DNA of 64,000 nt from positions 1,317,967,046-1,318,031,045 of the forward strand of contig CM068367.1 of the NCBI GenBank assembly GCA_034769895.1. Reading direction: 5' to 3'. The position numbers were made by a program, and so were the translations under genes. Below the pieces are notes generated by a model, which was not told where the DNA came from, made no database searches, and saw only the letters and a program-made list of their open reading frames with translations. The stretch is from Magicicada septendecula (lineage: Eukaryota > Arthropoda > Insecta > Hemiptera > Cicadidae). Of the stretch, positions 1-9,599 are shown one piece after another. The first letter of the stretch is position 1. Each line of letters opens with the position of its first letter.

Positions 1-1119
1 GCATTTTAATAAATAATAAGTTTAATAATACCATAAAACACCATAATTTTGACAACCATTCACCTCATGGTTTACAGAAACATGTAAGATTTTCCAACGA
101 GTTTAAGTTATTGAAACAAATAAAAGCTAAATTAGTTGATAATAATGCTGTAATTACTAAGGCAGATAAGGGGAATACTCTTGTTGTCATGGACTTTGAC
201 GTGTATAAAACGAAAGTAAACGACTTTATTTCAAACAATAATATTAGAACCTTACGTAAATAAATTGAAATTTAATATTTATAGAAAACCGACTATCACT
301 GATGTGACAATACATGCTGACTCTTATCATCCATTTTCGCAAAAGTTGGCAGCTTATAATTACTTTATCCGCAGATTGTTGGCAGTACCTCTCAGTGATG
401 ATGATTACCGTTAGGAGTTGAATACCATTAAACATATAGCTTTAGCTAATGGTTACCAAAACACGTTGATTGATAATCTCATCAAGAAACATAAAATTCG
501 AAAATCCAAGCCCCCAATAGATAAGGATACAAAAATAACATTTATTTCTACCGCATACACAAATATAATGCCAAAGATTCTAACCTCCACATTTAATAAA
601 TTGAATATTACTGCTACCTTCAAAACAAACAATAGTCTATTAAAAATACTACGTCATAGAAAACCCATACCTTTAGAAAAGAAATCCGGCATATATAAAT
701 TATCATGTAACGACTGCAACAGTTTTTACATTGGTCAAACGGGGAGCGGTTTCCTCAAACGATTTAAAGAGCACACACCAAAACGTCACCTAAATAATCT
801 CACTTTATTAAATAATATCAAGTCCAACTTTGCCCGCCACTTAATCTTACACAATCATAATTATACTGATTTTAAATCTAATTTAATACCCCTACATGTG
901 TGCAACAAAGGCCGTTACATGGACGCAATAGAAGAGTTCGAAATATACAAAGCATATAATAACATAAACAGCCGAGACTTCATATTGAATGACCACATAA
1001 ATTTTAAATCCAACCCGCTATACGATACAGCTTTAAACCTGCTTAGGCGTAATCACTCAGATAATAGTTCAGTGTCCGATCGGCTTCGTCGTGGTGCGCA
1101 CCATTTAGGAAGCAAGTGA
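1..1119 (+). pseudogene. Penelope-like element polyprotein, RT core deleted, GIY-YIG end kept
   Basis: Two reading frames carry pieces of one retroelement protein. Positions 3-263 (open at the window edge, stop TAA 261-263) encode the N-terminal part ending in an ITKADKGNTLVVMD stretch, which is typical just upstream of the PLE reverse-transcriptase palm. From 253 another frame runs to 1119 with one in-frame TAG at 412-414. It begins with KLKFNIYRKPTITDV and ends with a GIY-YIG nuclease domain. Counting from a nominal start at codon 418, GIY is at residues 91-93 and YIG at 104-106, with a CxxC pair between them and a following R/K-rich helix ending in KEH. The palm with the catalytic aspartates is missing, so an internal deletion of several hundred codons joins the two parts near 240-255. 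The protein would have copied the element RNA and nicked target DNA; this copy cannot. Confidence 0.85.
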
Positions 1120-1179
1120 ATTACATAGTGGACAATTATGTGTAACATGTGTTTTTAACGTTTAACGACCTCAATAGAG

Positions 1180-1230
1180 CGATTTTATCTGATGATGGAA
1201 CAGATGTTCCGAAACGCGTCATTTTAATCG
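1180..1230 (+). ncRNA. Type I hammerhead ribozyme of the PLE copy
   Basis: A complete hammerhead can be folded by eye. Stem I outer CGATT (1180-1184) pairs with AATCG (1226-1230), and inner AT (1187-1188) with AT (1221-1222), separated by a small U-rich internal loop. The core CTGATGA is 1189-1195, followed by one unpaired T. Stem II GGAAC (1197-1201) pairs with GTTCC (1206-1210) over loop AGAT. GAAA is 1211-1214. Stem III is the self-complementary ACGCGT (1214-1219), and cleavage would follow C1220. All conserved core bases are present. Hammerheads are known in PLE terminal repeats, and this one lies 60 bp past the element's stop codon. Stem III is too short to close well in a monomer, so activity may need a dimer. 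Confidence 0.88.
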
Positions 1231-1275
1231 ACGTAACGAAGTCACACGACGGATATAAGGTGATTTATTTATAAT
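1231..1275 (+). mobile_element. Tail of the first PLE copy
   Basis: Sequence following the ribozyme continues the PLE terminal repeat, but I cannot place its exact end. No second copy of this family is in the window for comparison. Confidence 0.4.
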
Positions 1276-2369
1276 AATTTACTGTTCATACGTGACTTGG
1301 ATACCAAGAACTAATATGCATTTTAAAGAGTATCGTTTTTGTTACCGATAATACCACCCAAGAGCGTACATTCAATTTTCTTTTTGTGAGAGGGGGGCTA
1401 AGCTTTTTGTAATGCATAATTAATGGGAGCGAACCTCATTAATGCATAAACGACTTTAACATATACGTAAGCAAGTAAGATTTGATCATATTGAAATTCT
1501 ATTACTTATGAGTTATGAAAACCCCATATACAAATTCCGTGTTCGTGCGCGCGCGCGCGCCAGAATGAGTGTGTGTTAGAGAACTCATGTTTATTTAATG
1601 ACGAATCAGAATAAAAATGTTTAATATTGTCGTCTAGAAGAACTAAAAAAACTAAATAATGATGAAAAATGTATATCGTAAGCTCACAATATATAGAATT
1701 AACCATTAATTTGGGAGTACAATGTTCAGAATTTTTAATTATGTAATATTTTGTATGCATTTGTAAGTTGGTTATTTCATGAGTTCAGAAATTTGGAGTT
1801 CCAAAGTTTCGAGGAAATTTGTACCTGTTTAGTCCTCTTAAATAAGCCAATAATACCACCAATATCTAAGTAACTGATCGTGAATCATCTTCTTCTTCAT
1901 ATTTATCTTTTTAATTGTCACTCTATCATTTAAAAATTTTTTCAAACTTTATCTTATCAAAAAACATTTGAAGAAGATCAATTTAAAGTGACGAAAAAAT
2001 TAATTAGACATTAAAATGCTTACACAATGTTGTTAGTGTGTGTGTATATGTGTGTGATATTTTGTTGGAAGTTATTAAGACAATATTATCATATTGACGT
2101 AAATAAATAATTATAAATTAAATAAGTAAAGTTTAACAACACAATTTTTTAAACAGATTCTATTAGTTTTTCTAACAAAGGTGAGAGGTTTCTCTACTCT
2201 TCAATCCTTAAATGTTTCGTTCTGTCTCTGTATCTTTTTCTCTTTATCCCTCTGTTTATTTAATAGAGAAAGAGTCAGAAAGGGAGAGAGAGAAGAAGAG
2301 AATAAACATAAAATATCTGACATGTCTAGTCTGTTAAAGAATTCATTATTTTGTACTTAATGTCTCTGA
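1276..2369. other. No recognisable feature
   Basis: AT-rich sequence without a credible exon or repeat partner in the window. It holds a short alternating CG/TG run near 1543-1575 and a purine-rich tract near 2263-2301. Confidence 0.5.
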
Positions 2370-2575
2370 TAATGTTATCGCTGTAATGTTTGAACTGTCG
2401 ACCAGTCATGTTGAATTGCTTACTGTCCAAATCCCGTTACTGGAAACATGTACCTGAATGATGGACGACTCGGATATGTTTAACTAAAACCGTTCGGCAC
2501 GGGTTAAATCGAATTATGGGTTAGTCTGACAACGCGTTCATTCCATCCGTCAGCTAACGTAAGATCAATAAATCT
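2370..2575 (+). repeat. Dispersed repeat D1, copy 1
   Basis: Aligns by eye, as reverse complement, with 36160-36350. Shared landmarks are ATGATGGACGA, TATGTTTAA, and GTCTGACAAC followed by a CCGTTCC/CATTCC block. The copies are clearly diverged, so this is an old interspersed repeat of unknown class. No coding sequence, terminal repeats or tail are visible. Confidence 0.65.
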
Positions 2576-2839
2576 GAAATGAACCTCCCCAATATTATAT
2601 TGAATCGATCCGTTCTAAACCTAACTTCATAAAGGATATAATGTTTACAAAAAAGTTACATTTATTACAGACTCAATTTCATTCAGACAAATTACTTGAC
2701 TTTGGACTCTGAATTTATTGCAAAATTCGCAGGAATAAACATAATTTAAATTGTTACTTTAAGTAGCAACCACTCTGGTATTGTTAACGCCTGAGGATTT
2801 CTGTAGCCGCACGCGCGAGTGTATGCGTGCGTGTGTTTA
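2576..2839. other. No recognisable feature
   Basis: AT-rich spacer between the D1 repeat and a GA microsatellite, with no repeat partner seen. Confidence 0.4.
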
Positions 2840-2955
2840 GAAAGAGAAAGAGAATGAGAGAGGGCGAGAGAGAGAGGGAATATAGAGAGAGAATGAGTGA
2901 GAGAGAGAGAGAGAGAGAGAGATAGACAGACAGACAGATAGGTAGACAGGCAGAG
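2840..2955 (+). repeat. (GA)n microsatellite grading into (GACA)n
   Basis: Imperfect GA dinucleotide tract followed by GACA/GATA tetranucleotides. Simple-sequence repeat with no gene context. Confidence 0.9.
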
Positions 2956-3644
2956 GATTCTGATTTTTAAATTACTTTTTCAGTTTATTTAATAGCAATC
3001 AGTAAAATTAATTTCCTGAGAACTAACGTGATGAATTGTTAGCAGGCCTATAAGCACATGAAGCCATTTACATTGTATCCTCCCTTATTTCAAAATTTAT
3101 GTACAGACGAACTGTGATTTTGGTTGAGTACTTCATGTAATAAGATACACGTTTTAGCCATTTTAAATGTTGTCTTGTTGGTGGGAAATCCACAGTGAGT
3201 GGACCGACTGTTGTGTTTGGAAATGATAAAGTGTTTCTTAGTTTCTAATGAAATTGTGCCGCGGGTTTATTGCATTTTAAATTCGTGGTTGTCTAGTTAG
3301 ATGGATACTATAGGATATTTGTCAACCGTTTGAGTATTCTGCTTGAAGCATCTTATTATACGTTAGTACACAAACTTTATACACGATGACCTACGTAATA
3401 TATATACACGATCGTTGCTGCATAATGTACAAACGTCTCTTACTTATATGATAGAATAAGAAAATAATCATTAAAAGTTCTGCGTGCTTGTAACATATGG
3501 TTCACTAAAGAAACAGAACGGTGCTGCCTATTCAGTACAACCCAATTGTAAACACGATTTTGAGATTTTCAGTTTCCATTTAAAAAATAGGTACTCACTT
3601 TGTCCGTACATTATAGAATTGTTCCTTATTTGTTTTACAGAAAT
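2956..3644. other. No recognisable feature
   Basis: AT-rich. Short reading frames here lack any recognisable domain. Confidence 0.45.
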
Positions 3645-3925
3645 ATCGGTATGGAGAACCATACATGACTTCTTGTTTTAAGATTTATATTTAAAATAAT
3701 TGTTGAAATGAAATATTTCCATAGAAACTACTTTTTTATTCAGTCTTAACCACAGCACTGTGGTCACTAACGTATACCACCTCACGTAAGCGCTCTCGAT
3801 TTTCAATGATGATGGCAGTCGATGGGACTGCCGAAACGTCTGGTTTAGCAGAAAAATTGGACCACGGCCAAGCAGCCCGGGAAGGAATTTTAACAAAAAA
3901 ACTTCTTTGTTGCCGATAACGTAGA
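3645..3925 (+). mobile_element. PLE terminal unit, family beta, copy 1
   Basis: Starts with hairpin GTATGGagaaCCATAC (3649-3664). It contains the palindrome AACCACAGCACTGTGGT near 3749-3766, then a hammerhead-like block, then the ACCACGGCCAAGCAGCCCGG block that marks these units throughout the window. Close copies lie at 31985-32270 (+) and 42470-42790 (-). PLE terminal repeats (pLTRs) are the likely source, because the first PLE copy carries the same kind of ribozyme next to its GIY-YIG gene. No open frame is attached. Confidence 0.7.
3795..3862 (+). ncRNA. Decayed hammerhead ribozyme (family beta)
   Basis: The core reads ATGATGA at 3806-3812, where CTGATGA is expected, so catalytic C3 is lost. 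An unpaired T follows. Stem II GGCAGTC (3814-3820) pairs perfectly with GACTGCC (3826-3832), followed by GAAA (3833-3836), then CGTC and TGG, which can pair with the TCA before the core. The fold is kept; activity is unlikely because of the C3 change. Confidence 0.7.
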
Positions 3926-4380
3926 CACAAAAAATTATCCCCTCCCCCTTCAACTATCATTTTAATTTATAGAAAATACCCCTATTCCTTCAACTACCCT
4001 TTTCATTTATAGACATGTCGTCTACCTTTCTGCAGTGGATTATTATGACCTTCTTTTCAGGATACTTTATTTATCAAAATTAAGTACTTTACTCTTGTTA
4101 AAACATAAAACATTACAGGTAAACTACCCCTTCACCTTAACCGATCTTCACCAAAATCAATAGACCTTGGGTCCTCTACAACTCGAGCACAAATACAAAA
4201 GATTATTTGATTCCGTGTGAATTTTCGGCAGTTATCGTTCGCCATAGAAACAAATTCTACACACAGACACACAGAGAGACACGCACACACAGACACTTTT
4301 CGGAAAGTGACTTTTCTTCATGTTTCTTCATGACTTTTCACCATCACCATTTCCTTATGGAACATGGAAGTAAAAAGTAA
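3926..4380 (+). repeat. Dispersed repeat B, copy 1
   Basis: Shares, in order, blocks TTAACCGATCTTCACCAAAA, TTTGATTC, a (CACA/GACA)n tract, CACTTTTCG, TTCATGTTT and CATTTCCTTATGGAACATGG with copies near 32991, 40180-41480 (-), 42244 (-), 42870 (-) and 53290. It repeatedly lies beside PLE beta units, so it may be part of that element or of a composite. Class unknown. Confidence 0.7.
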
Positions 4381-4592
4381 TATAAAATTAAATTTATCAA
4401 ATAGGCATAATTTACCATAGCGAGGCATGAGATGGGGAAGGCTACAATACACTTGTCCTTTATATTTAAATAAGAAATACACGAAATTAGAAGAGGTAAC
4501 ATCAAGATAACCTCTTAAACCAATTGAAATTTTGGGGAAAAGCTGTACTTTACAATGGTACGCGTGGATATCAAGTAGAATTAAGCAGCTGA

Positions 4593-5009
4593 CAAGTTAT
4601 ATCAAAAGAGGCTAGGGAACTCAACCACGAAACTGACATAATAACCCTTTCTGACGCCAAAGCTCTGGCAAAAGTTACAGTAGTTCCTAAAAAATCAGGG
4701 AAACAACAACAAATACCCGAAACATATGCGGACAGAAAGATTTTAACCATAAAGCAAGACTCCGAACTGGTCATCTTGGAGAAATGTAGATCAATAGAGA
4801 TGACACGAGGACGAACAGAAACTGCAGTAGTTGCCTCAGCATTGAGCTAAAAAGAACAGATGTCTTCACCCGCTCTGAGGTCTGGGTGGCGATGCAGACA
4901 GTAGGAGATATTGTTGAGCAACAGTTACACTCGAACAAAGTCATCGATACAGCTAAAGCGGAACAAAAGAAGCACATGAAAGTAACTAAGACTCTGCAGA
5001 GGCCACGGT

Positions 5010-5011
<2 letters not shown>
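4593..5011 (+). pseudogene. Unidentified degraded coding remnant
   Basis: Codons from 4593 read QVISKEARELNHETDI and continue to a stop at 4848-4850. A shift of frame near 4845 continues as LKRTDVFTRSEVWVAMQTVG to a stop at 5009-5011. The text is charged, Lys/Glu/Gln-rich and helical-looking, about 140 residues in all. Its composition looks like real protein rather than random translation, and it runs straight into a (CAA)n microsatellite. I do not recognise the family. A transposon accessory ORF (gag or ORF1 type) is possible, since everything around it is mobile, but this is a guess. There is no start codon and at least one frameshift. Confidence 0.4.
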
Positions 5012-5095
<84 letters not shown>

Positions 5096-5097
5096 AA
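5012..5097 (+). repeat. (CAA)n microsatellite
   Basis: About 28 almost perfect CAA units directly after the coding remnant. The poly-Cys reading on the other strand is a by-product. Confidence 0.95.
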
Positions 5098-5269
5098 CAC
5101 GCAATACTTTAACTTAATTGGCGTTTAATTCCTTTGGAGCGTACGATCTTTTAGAAAGTTTTCTCAGCAACAGCCTTCGGCCTAACAATAATATCTACAA
5201 AATTTCGTGGTCATAGGAGCGGTGGTACGGCAGATGTGGTGACCGAGGTAGTCAATGATTTTGGGAATT

Positions 5270-5450
5270 TTTATACATATTGTTGTTAAAAATTTTCCTG
5301 GGCTGTTTGGCAGTGGTCTATTCTTCTCAACAAAAACAGACGTTTCGGTAGTGCCATCGACTGCCATCATTAGTGTAAATTCGAGCTTCGGTAACGTAGG
5401 GTGGAAGACGTTAGTGACCACAGTACTGTGGTTAAGGCTGGAGAAGTTCC
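5270..5450 (-). mobile_element. PLE terminal unit, family beta, left arm of a foldback
   Basis: Reverse-oriented unit with the TGGGCTGTTTGGCAGTGGTC block, a decayed hammerhead (about 5325-5390) and the perfect palindrome ACCACAGTACTGTGGT. The core reads CTAATGA instead of CTGATGA. The same G-to-A change is in the opposed unit at 6785-6945, and the flanks of both also match. The two are therefore best read as inverted arms of one element, later split by the Jockey-like insertion. Confidence 0.7.
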
Positions 5451-5592
5451 GTGAATCACTCCTACTTATAATGAATTCTCCAAGTGACACGAAACAGTCA
5501 TAAATCAACCACCAGCCAATCAGGAAGAAGAACGTATGTTAGAGGCTCGCAACACACCTTGCAACAGAGTACTTAATAACAGGCTTTCACCC
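5451..5592. other. Interior of the split PLE foldback, left side
   Basis: Joins to 6668-6785 once the Jockey-like insertion and one target-site copy are removed. No domain is recognisable in this short interior. Confidence 0.4.
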
Positions 5593-5604
5593 CACCGATT
5601 CATA
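5593..5604 (+). repeat. Target-site duplication, left copy
   Basis: CACCGATTCATA, repeated exactly at 6656-6667 and bracketing the truncated Jockey-like element. Twelve bases is a normal target-site duplication length for non-LTR insertions. Confidence 0.75.
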
Positions 5605-6655
5605 CCTGTTTCCTAGGTGTGGAGAAGGCCTTTGATAGTGTCTGGCATAATGGGGTCTTGTTCAAGCTCCGGGAAATCCAGCTCCCAGATTGCTACCTTC
5701 GCTTGATTGCTAGCTTTCTGACGGAGAGGACTTTCTGCGTGAGAATAGATGACCATGTCTCTTCCGAGAGACGCATTACAGCCGGGGTACCTCAAGGTAG
5801 CGTGCTAGGGCCTCTTCTGTTCTCCGTGTACGTCAACGACGCACCCAGAGAGCCTGGAGTCCAGATGACCCTGTTTGCTATACCGCCGATCGGAACGCTG
5901 ACAAGGCTATCCCACGACTCCAGCGCGCACTCGATGCGTATCCGACGTGGACGGAAAGCTGGAAAGTTGGTGTCAACGAAACCAAGAGCTCCGCGGTGCT
6001 ATTCCCAAAGCGCCGGAAAGAACCACGAGGACGAGTGAGACTCGGTAGAACATATTTGCCCTGGTCGAGAGAGGTTAAATACCTCGGTGTTCAGCTTGAT
6101 CGTCGGCTCACCTGGCGTGCCCACGCTGAGACGATGCGAAAGAGAGCGTCCGCTCGTCTCGCGCAACTGTTTCCGATACTTGTCAACCCGCAAGCTGGGT
6201 AAGTTGATCGTCAGCGCGTATCTGTTGCCGATCATTAACTACGCTATTCCCGTCTGGGGTTACCTCGCAACCGTTCATAAAAGAAAGTTGCAAAGCTTTC
6301 TCGATAGGGGTCTTCGGCTAGCGGCCAAAGCCCCCTATCGGTTCCCTTCTCGACTTTTGAGAAGAGGACTCGGTGTCCGCTCCTTGAAAGACACCGCAAG
6401 GGCGAGGACCCAGACAAACCCTCTCATAGCTGGCCTTGGCAAGTACCGAACAAGGTGATTCTTGGAAATGGCCTAGGCAAATACTGTACTAGGACGACCT
6501 AGTACGAGCATGCCGTTGTAGCGGCCACTAAATAAGTTAAATAATCAATATTCCGTCTGGACAAGATCACTAGGCAGGAGCCCCTACCGGAGGCTCGGTA
6601 CTAGTAACCCATTGGGTCGTCTCACGACGCGCAACCCAACAGCTCTGGCTCTTCT
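5605..6655 (+). mobile_element. 5'-truncated Jockey-like non-LTR retrotransposon
   Basis: Insert bounded by an exact 12-bp duplication. It contains the C-terminal half of a reverse transcriptase, a stop, and about 190 bp of 3' untranslated sequence. There is no long A tail, and the 3' end is GGCTCTTCT just before the duplication. It lies inside an older PLE foldback, so it is the younger insertion of the pair. Confidence 0.8.
5613..6458 (+). pseudogene. Jockey-like reverse transcriptase, C-terminal fragment
   Basis: The frame from 5613 reads VEKAFDSVWHNGVLFKL, carries GVPQGSVLGPLLFSVYVND (RT palm) and then decays. Where the catalytic Y/F-ADD box should be it reads LFAIPPIG, so both catalytic aspartates are lost by small deletions. 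A second frame resumes as ADKAIPRLQRALDAYPTW through LPWSREVKYLGVQLDRRLTW to 6202. A further shift gives AYLLPIINYAIPVWGY and ends NPLIAGLGKYRTR, the usual end of Jockey-clade ORF2. The upstream endonuclease and RT fingers are absent through 5' truncation. At least two frameshifts make it dead. Confidence 0.85.
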
Positions 6656-6667
6656 CACCGATTCATA
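6656..6667 (+). repeat. Target-site duplication, right copy
   Basis: CACCGATTCATA, identical to 5593-5604. Confidence 0.75.
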
Positions 6668-6784
6668 GCGATCGCAGCATGTTTCTGGATCTGGACGGAC
6701 TCCATATGAAGGCGAGGAAAACACGCACTCACCGCCGACAGAAGCTTCGTCTTACCGAAGAGGATCCGATGGTCGGCATTGTGT

Positions 6785-6945
6785 CGAACCCTACGTTAGC
6801 GAAGCTGAAATTTACACTAATGATGGCAGTCAAAGGCACTGCCGAAACGTCTATTTCTGTTAAAACAATGGACCACGGCCAAACAGCCCGGGGAATGAAT
6901 TTTAACAACATTGACTCCGGCCGTGTAAGCCTACGAAGTATTTTA
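6785..6945 (+). mobile_element. PLE terminal unit, family beta, right arm of the foldback
   Basis: Inverted partner of 5270-5450. It carries the CCCTACGTTAGCGAAGCT block, a hammerhead with core CTAATGA (6817-6823), stem II GGCAGT (6825-6830) with ACTGCC, GAAA and CGTC, then GGACCACGGCCAAACAGCCC. The shared G5-to-A core mutation would abolish cleavage. Confidence 0.72.
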
Positions 6946-7013
6946 TAAATATTATTTTGGTTTTAGAAAGTTACCAATTTTACGCCATGTTTACACTTTG
7001 AAAAAGCAGTAGT

Positions 7014-7150
7014 TTTTTTTAAGAGGGGGAAAATGCTGTATGCACCGTCAGAGGAAACAGTCTCTCTCCTGGTGTGTGGGGTTTCCATCCACTAAAACAC
7101 CCACCTCTAATTCAGGTGTTGATATTCACCATGGAACAGAGAGCAGTGGT
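7014..7150 (-). mobile_element. R1-like non-LTR 3' UTR fragment
   Basis: Aligns by eye with the 3' UTR of the better-preserved copy at 28135-28710: CACCGTCAGAGGA, GGGTTTCCATCCACTAAAA and CCACCTCTAATTCAGG occur in the same order. No coding part remains. Confidence 0.6.
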
Positions 7151-7507
7151 GCGATAAACAATTACGTAGTAAAAACAGTTATAGTATAGTACTCGTACAG
7201 TTCTCGAAGAGAATTATCATCACTCGGAAGAGTGTTTTATCAGGCGCATAATATCTGTAATTTTTACAAATATATAAGAGACGAAAACAATAACGGGGTC
7301 GTTTTTTCAGTCAGGTGTAATAAGTAGGCGAGTAGTAAGTAAAATTATAAAACGGCACAAAGAGGGGGGGGGGCAAACGGCTACAGTTTGGAGAAAATAA
7401 CAAATTAACGTGATTTAGTTTGTCGATATGTGTACAATTTTTATAGAAATGGAGTGTGTTCAACTCCGGCGGCCGAAAGTCTGTTACTCTTCAAAACGGT
7501 ATCTTAG
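7151..7507. other. No recognisable feature except a G run
   Basis: AT-rich spacer with a run of ten G at 7364-7373. Confidence 0.5.
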
Positions 7508-7815
7508 GCTTTCACGGTCGGGGCGTCAACTCTGTTAATATTCTGACTAATTGTCGGCTATTAGGCCGTGGTCTAATGCTGTGGATTGAAACAGATTTTG
7601 GCCCCACTATTCAGTGTTATCATTTGTAAGACAACTTGTACGCTGTTCACTATGCAAAAGGTACCTGGCATCTTCTGCCACAGTACTGTGCAAACTGGTG
7701 AACAGCGTACCGGTTACCTTACAAATCTTAACACTAAAGATGGCCTCCAGTAATGGGCCGAAATGTCTGTTTCAATCAACAGCATTAAACCACAGCATAC
7801 ATAATAGCCGGACAA
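7508..7815. mobile_element. Foldback of two decayed PLE terminal units (gamma, pair 1)
   Basis: The left arm (7508-7625, minus orientation) and right arm (7690-7815, plus) are inverted copies. At the centre GTACGCTGTTCAC (from 7630) faces GTGAACAGCGTAC (ending near 7710). Each arm has a hammerhead relic. The right one reads CTAAAGA (7734-7740), stem II GGCC/GGCC, GAAA (7760-7763), TGTC. The left one is more eroded. Confidence 0.6.
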
Positions 7816-8012
7816 TTACTTAGAATATAAACATAATCTTCAAAATGTTTTCGATTTTCCATATAGAGAGATAACACTAAAAACATTGCTGAATAAACTG
7901 GAATTGTTTTCTGATTCTCAATAGAATGCGGCCTAATAGAGAAACGCACGATAATAGTTAAGAAAGTTACGTGTAGTAGTAACTAGGATATAACTTTATC
8001 TTATAGTTGTTC

Positions 8013-8272
8013 GAAGGCTCACACGGCCGGTTTCATTCGAACTAAAACTAACTGCCGGGCTGTTTGGCAATGGTCCAAGGTTTTCGATTAAACCAGACGT
8101 TTCAGCAGCACCACTGGCTGCCATCTTCAGTGGATGAAACGAGTCAACAGTAATGTGGATGTCGTACGTTAGCACCACAGTACTGTGGTTAAGACGGCAG
8201 CCAGTGGTGCTGCTGAAACGTCTGGTTTAATCGAAAACCTTAGGCCACGGCCAAACAGCCCAGCAGTTAGTT
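8013..8272. mobile_element. Foldback of two PLE terminal units (gamma, pair 2)
   Basis: The left unit (minus, 8013-8172) starts with GGCTCACACGGCCGG and GGGCTGTTTGGC. The right unit (plus, 8173-8272) ends with GGCCACGGCCAAACAGCCC. The axis is the perfect palindrome ACCACAGTACTGTGGT at about 8173-8188. The right arm lost about 45 bp, including its CTGAAGA core. Both keep the CGAAAACCTT/AAGGTTTTCG block. Confidence 0.75.
8078..8142 (-). ncRNA. Hammerhead ribozyme, near-complete (gamma)
   Basis: On the minus strand the core is CTGAAGA (complement of 8124-8130) and GAAA is the complement of 8100-8103. Stem II pairs GCAGC with GCTGC. After GAAAC the cleavage triplet GTC is followed by TGG, which pairs with the CCA just before the core. 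An outer stem I is offered by TTTC and GAAA. All core bases fit CUGANGA/GAAA. Confidence 0.72.
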
Positions 8273-9590
8273 ATAATTCAAACTTTAATCTTGCTTATAA
8301 CTTAAAATATCAAGAAATATTTGAATATACTAGCAGAAAAAAACGGTAAAATAGGCTGTTCCTCAACTATATTAGGCTGTTCTTAATTTGCTATTAACCC
8401 TTTTTGGCTGTACGGATATGTTATTTTAAAACTTTAATATACCTACAGTAATAATTACAGTCTGCAGAAAATTACACGGCAAGGATGAAATTAATTATTA
8501 CTGATACATTTATTAACGACGAAATAAAGAAATTTGGGAAAATTGTCACTTTGATAAAAAAAAACAAGATAGGTTCTAATAAAAGGAATTATTTTTAGAC
8601 GACAGAGGAAAGAAATAAAGGTTACCCCACGTTTGAGCTGGAACCAGAATTGCATTCGGTACACGTACACTGTCTACACTTTGAAGTGTAGTGGGCAGTC
8701 ATTAATATTACAGACTTTCGACTTTTGTTCAATTGTAGCAGGTTCCATTATTGGTTACGTTCGACCGTACAGAGACGAGAATAAGACAAACAGAAACTGT
8801 AGTGTTATTTTGTTGAAGACATTGTTCGATGAAATTGTTTAGTTTTAAAACGAAGACAACTTTGAGTTCCGTATTATTACTTTCATGTTCACCAAAGGGA
8901 GTGCAACGAAGAGAACAGTCGAAAGTAACAAACAACAAAGTGCTGTCATTTTATGTCGGTTTTGTTTAATTACTTATTCACAGGTTCCACGATGATTTAC
9001 AAATGCATCGCCTTCGAAAATGTTTCTGTTTGTTACTCTTACCGAAGGGATGACCGTAACATTTTATATAATTGTTCATAAACGAAACAAAATTTCATGA
9101 AAAAAACCTAATATAATCTGACATCTTTATTACTTTTTGCATCTCTGTGTTTTACTAATGGCCTATCGCAGTTGTAGCTGAAGTGTGTGGAAGAAGAAAC
9201 AGTAGACTATGTTCTTAACACTCAAAAAAACCGAAAAAGCGAAGGTTGATGTAAATCGATTGGTAAATGTAGACTTGAATATAGGTTTATATATGAACTA
9301 TTATGATAGAAGTATTATGATAATGTATCTCAACTTTCCATTCAGTAGGCAACTTTGTTTTCATCACTAATATCATAATGCTAAGGCACCTTACGTAATA
9401 ACGTACGATTTAATAAGCTTAATGGCACACACGCGCACGCTCTACAAATAACATTATTGTGTCTGCTGAAGAGTTTTCACATTCTTGTTTATCGATTAAC
9501 AGGTATAAAGTTATATACGTCTGAAATAAATTGCAAAGTTCTCGTGGTCACTACACTGTATATATTACTTCGTACGTTCTGTGATTTGAT
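8273..9590. other. No recognisable feature
   Basis: About 1.3 kb of AT-rich sequence. No domain, repeat partner or tail was recognised on either strand. Confidence 0.45.
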
Positions 9591-9599
9591 CTATAAACA

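Noticed and set aside
4771..5100. Long poly-Cys reading frame on the minus strand
   Set aside because: It is the reverse reading of the (CAA)n microsatellite.
7364..7373. G runs (also 14158, 30066, 55731, 56460) as G-quadruplexes
   Set aside because: Single homopolymer runs, not four spaced G tracts.
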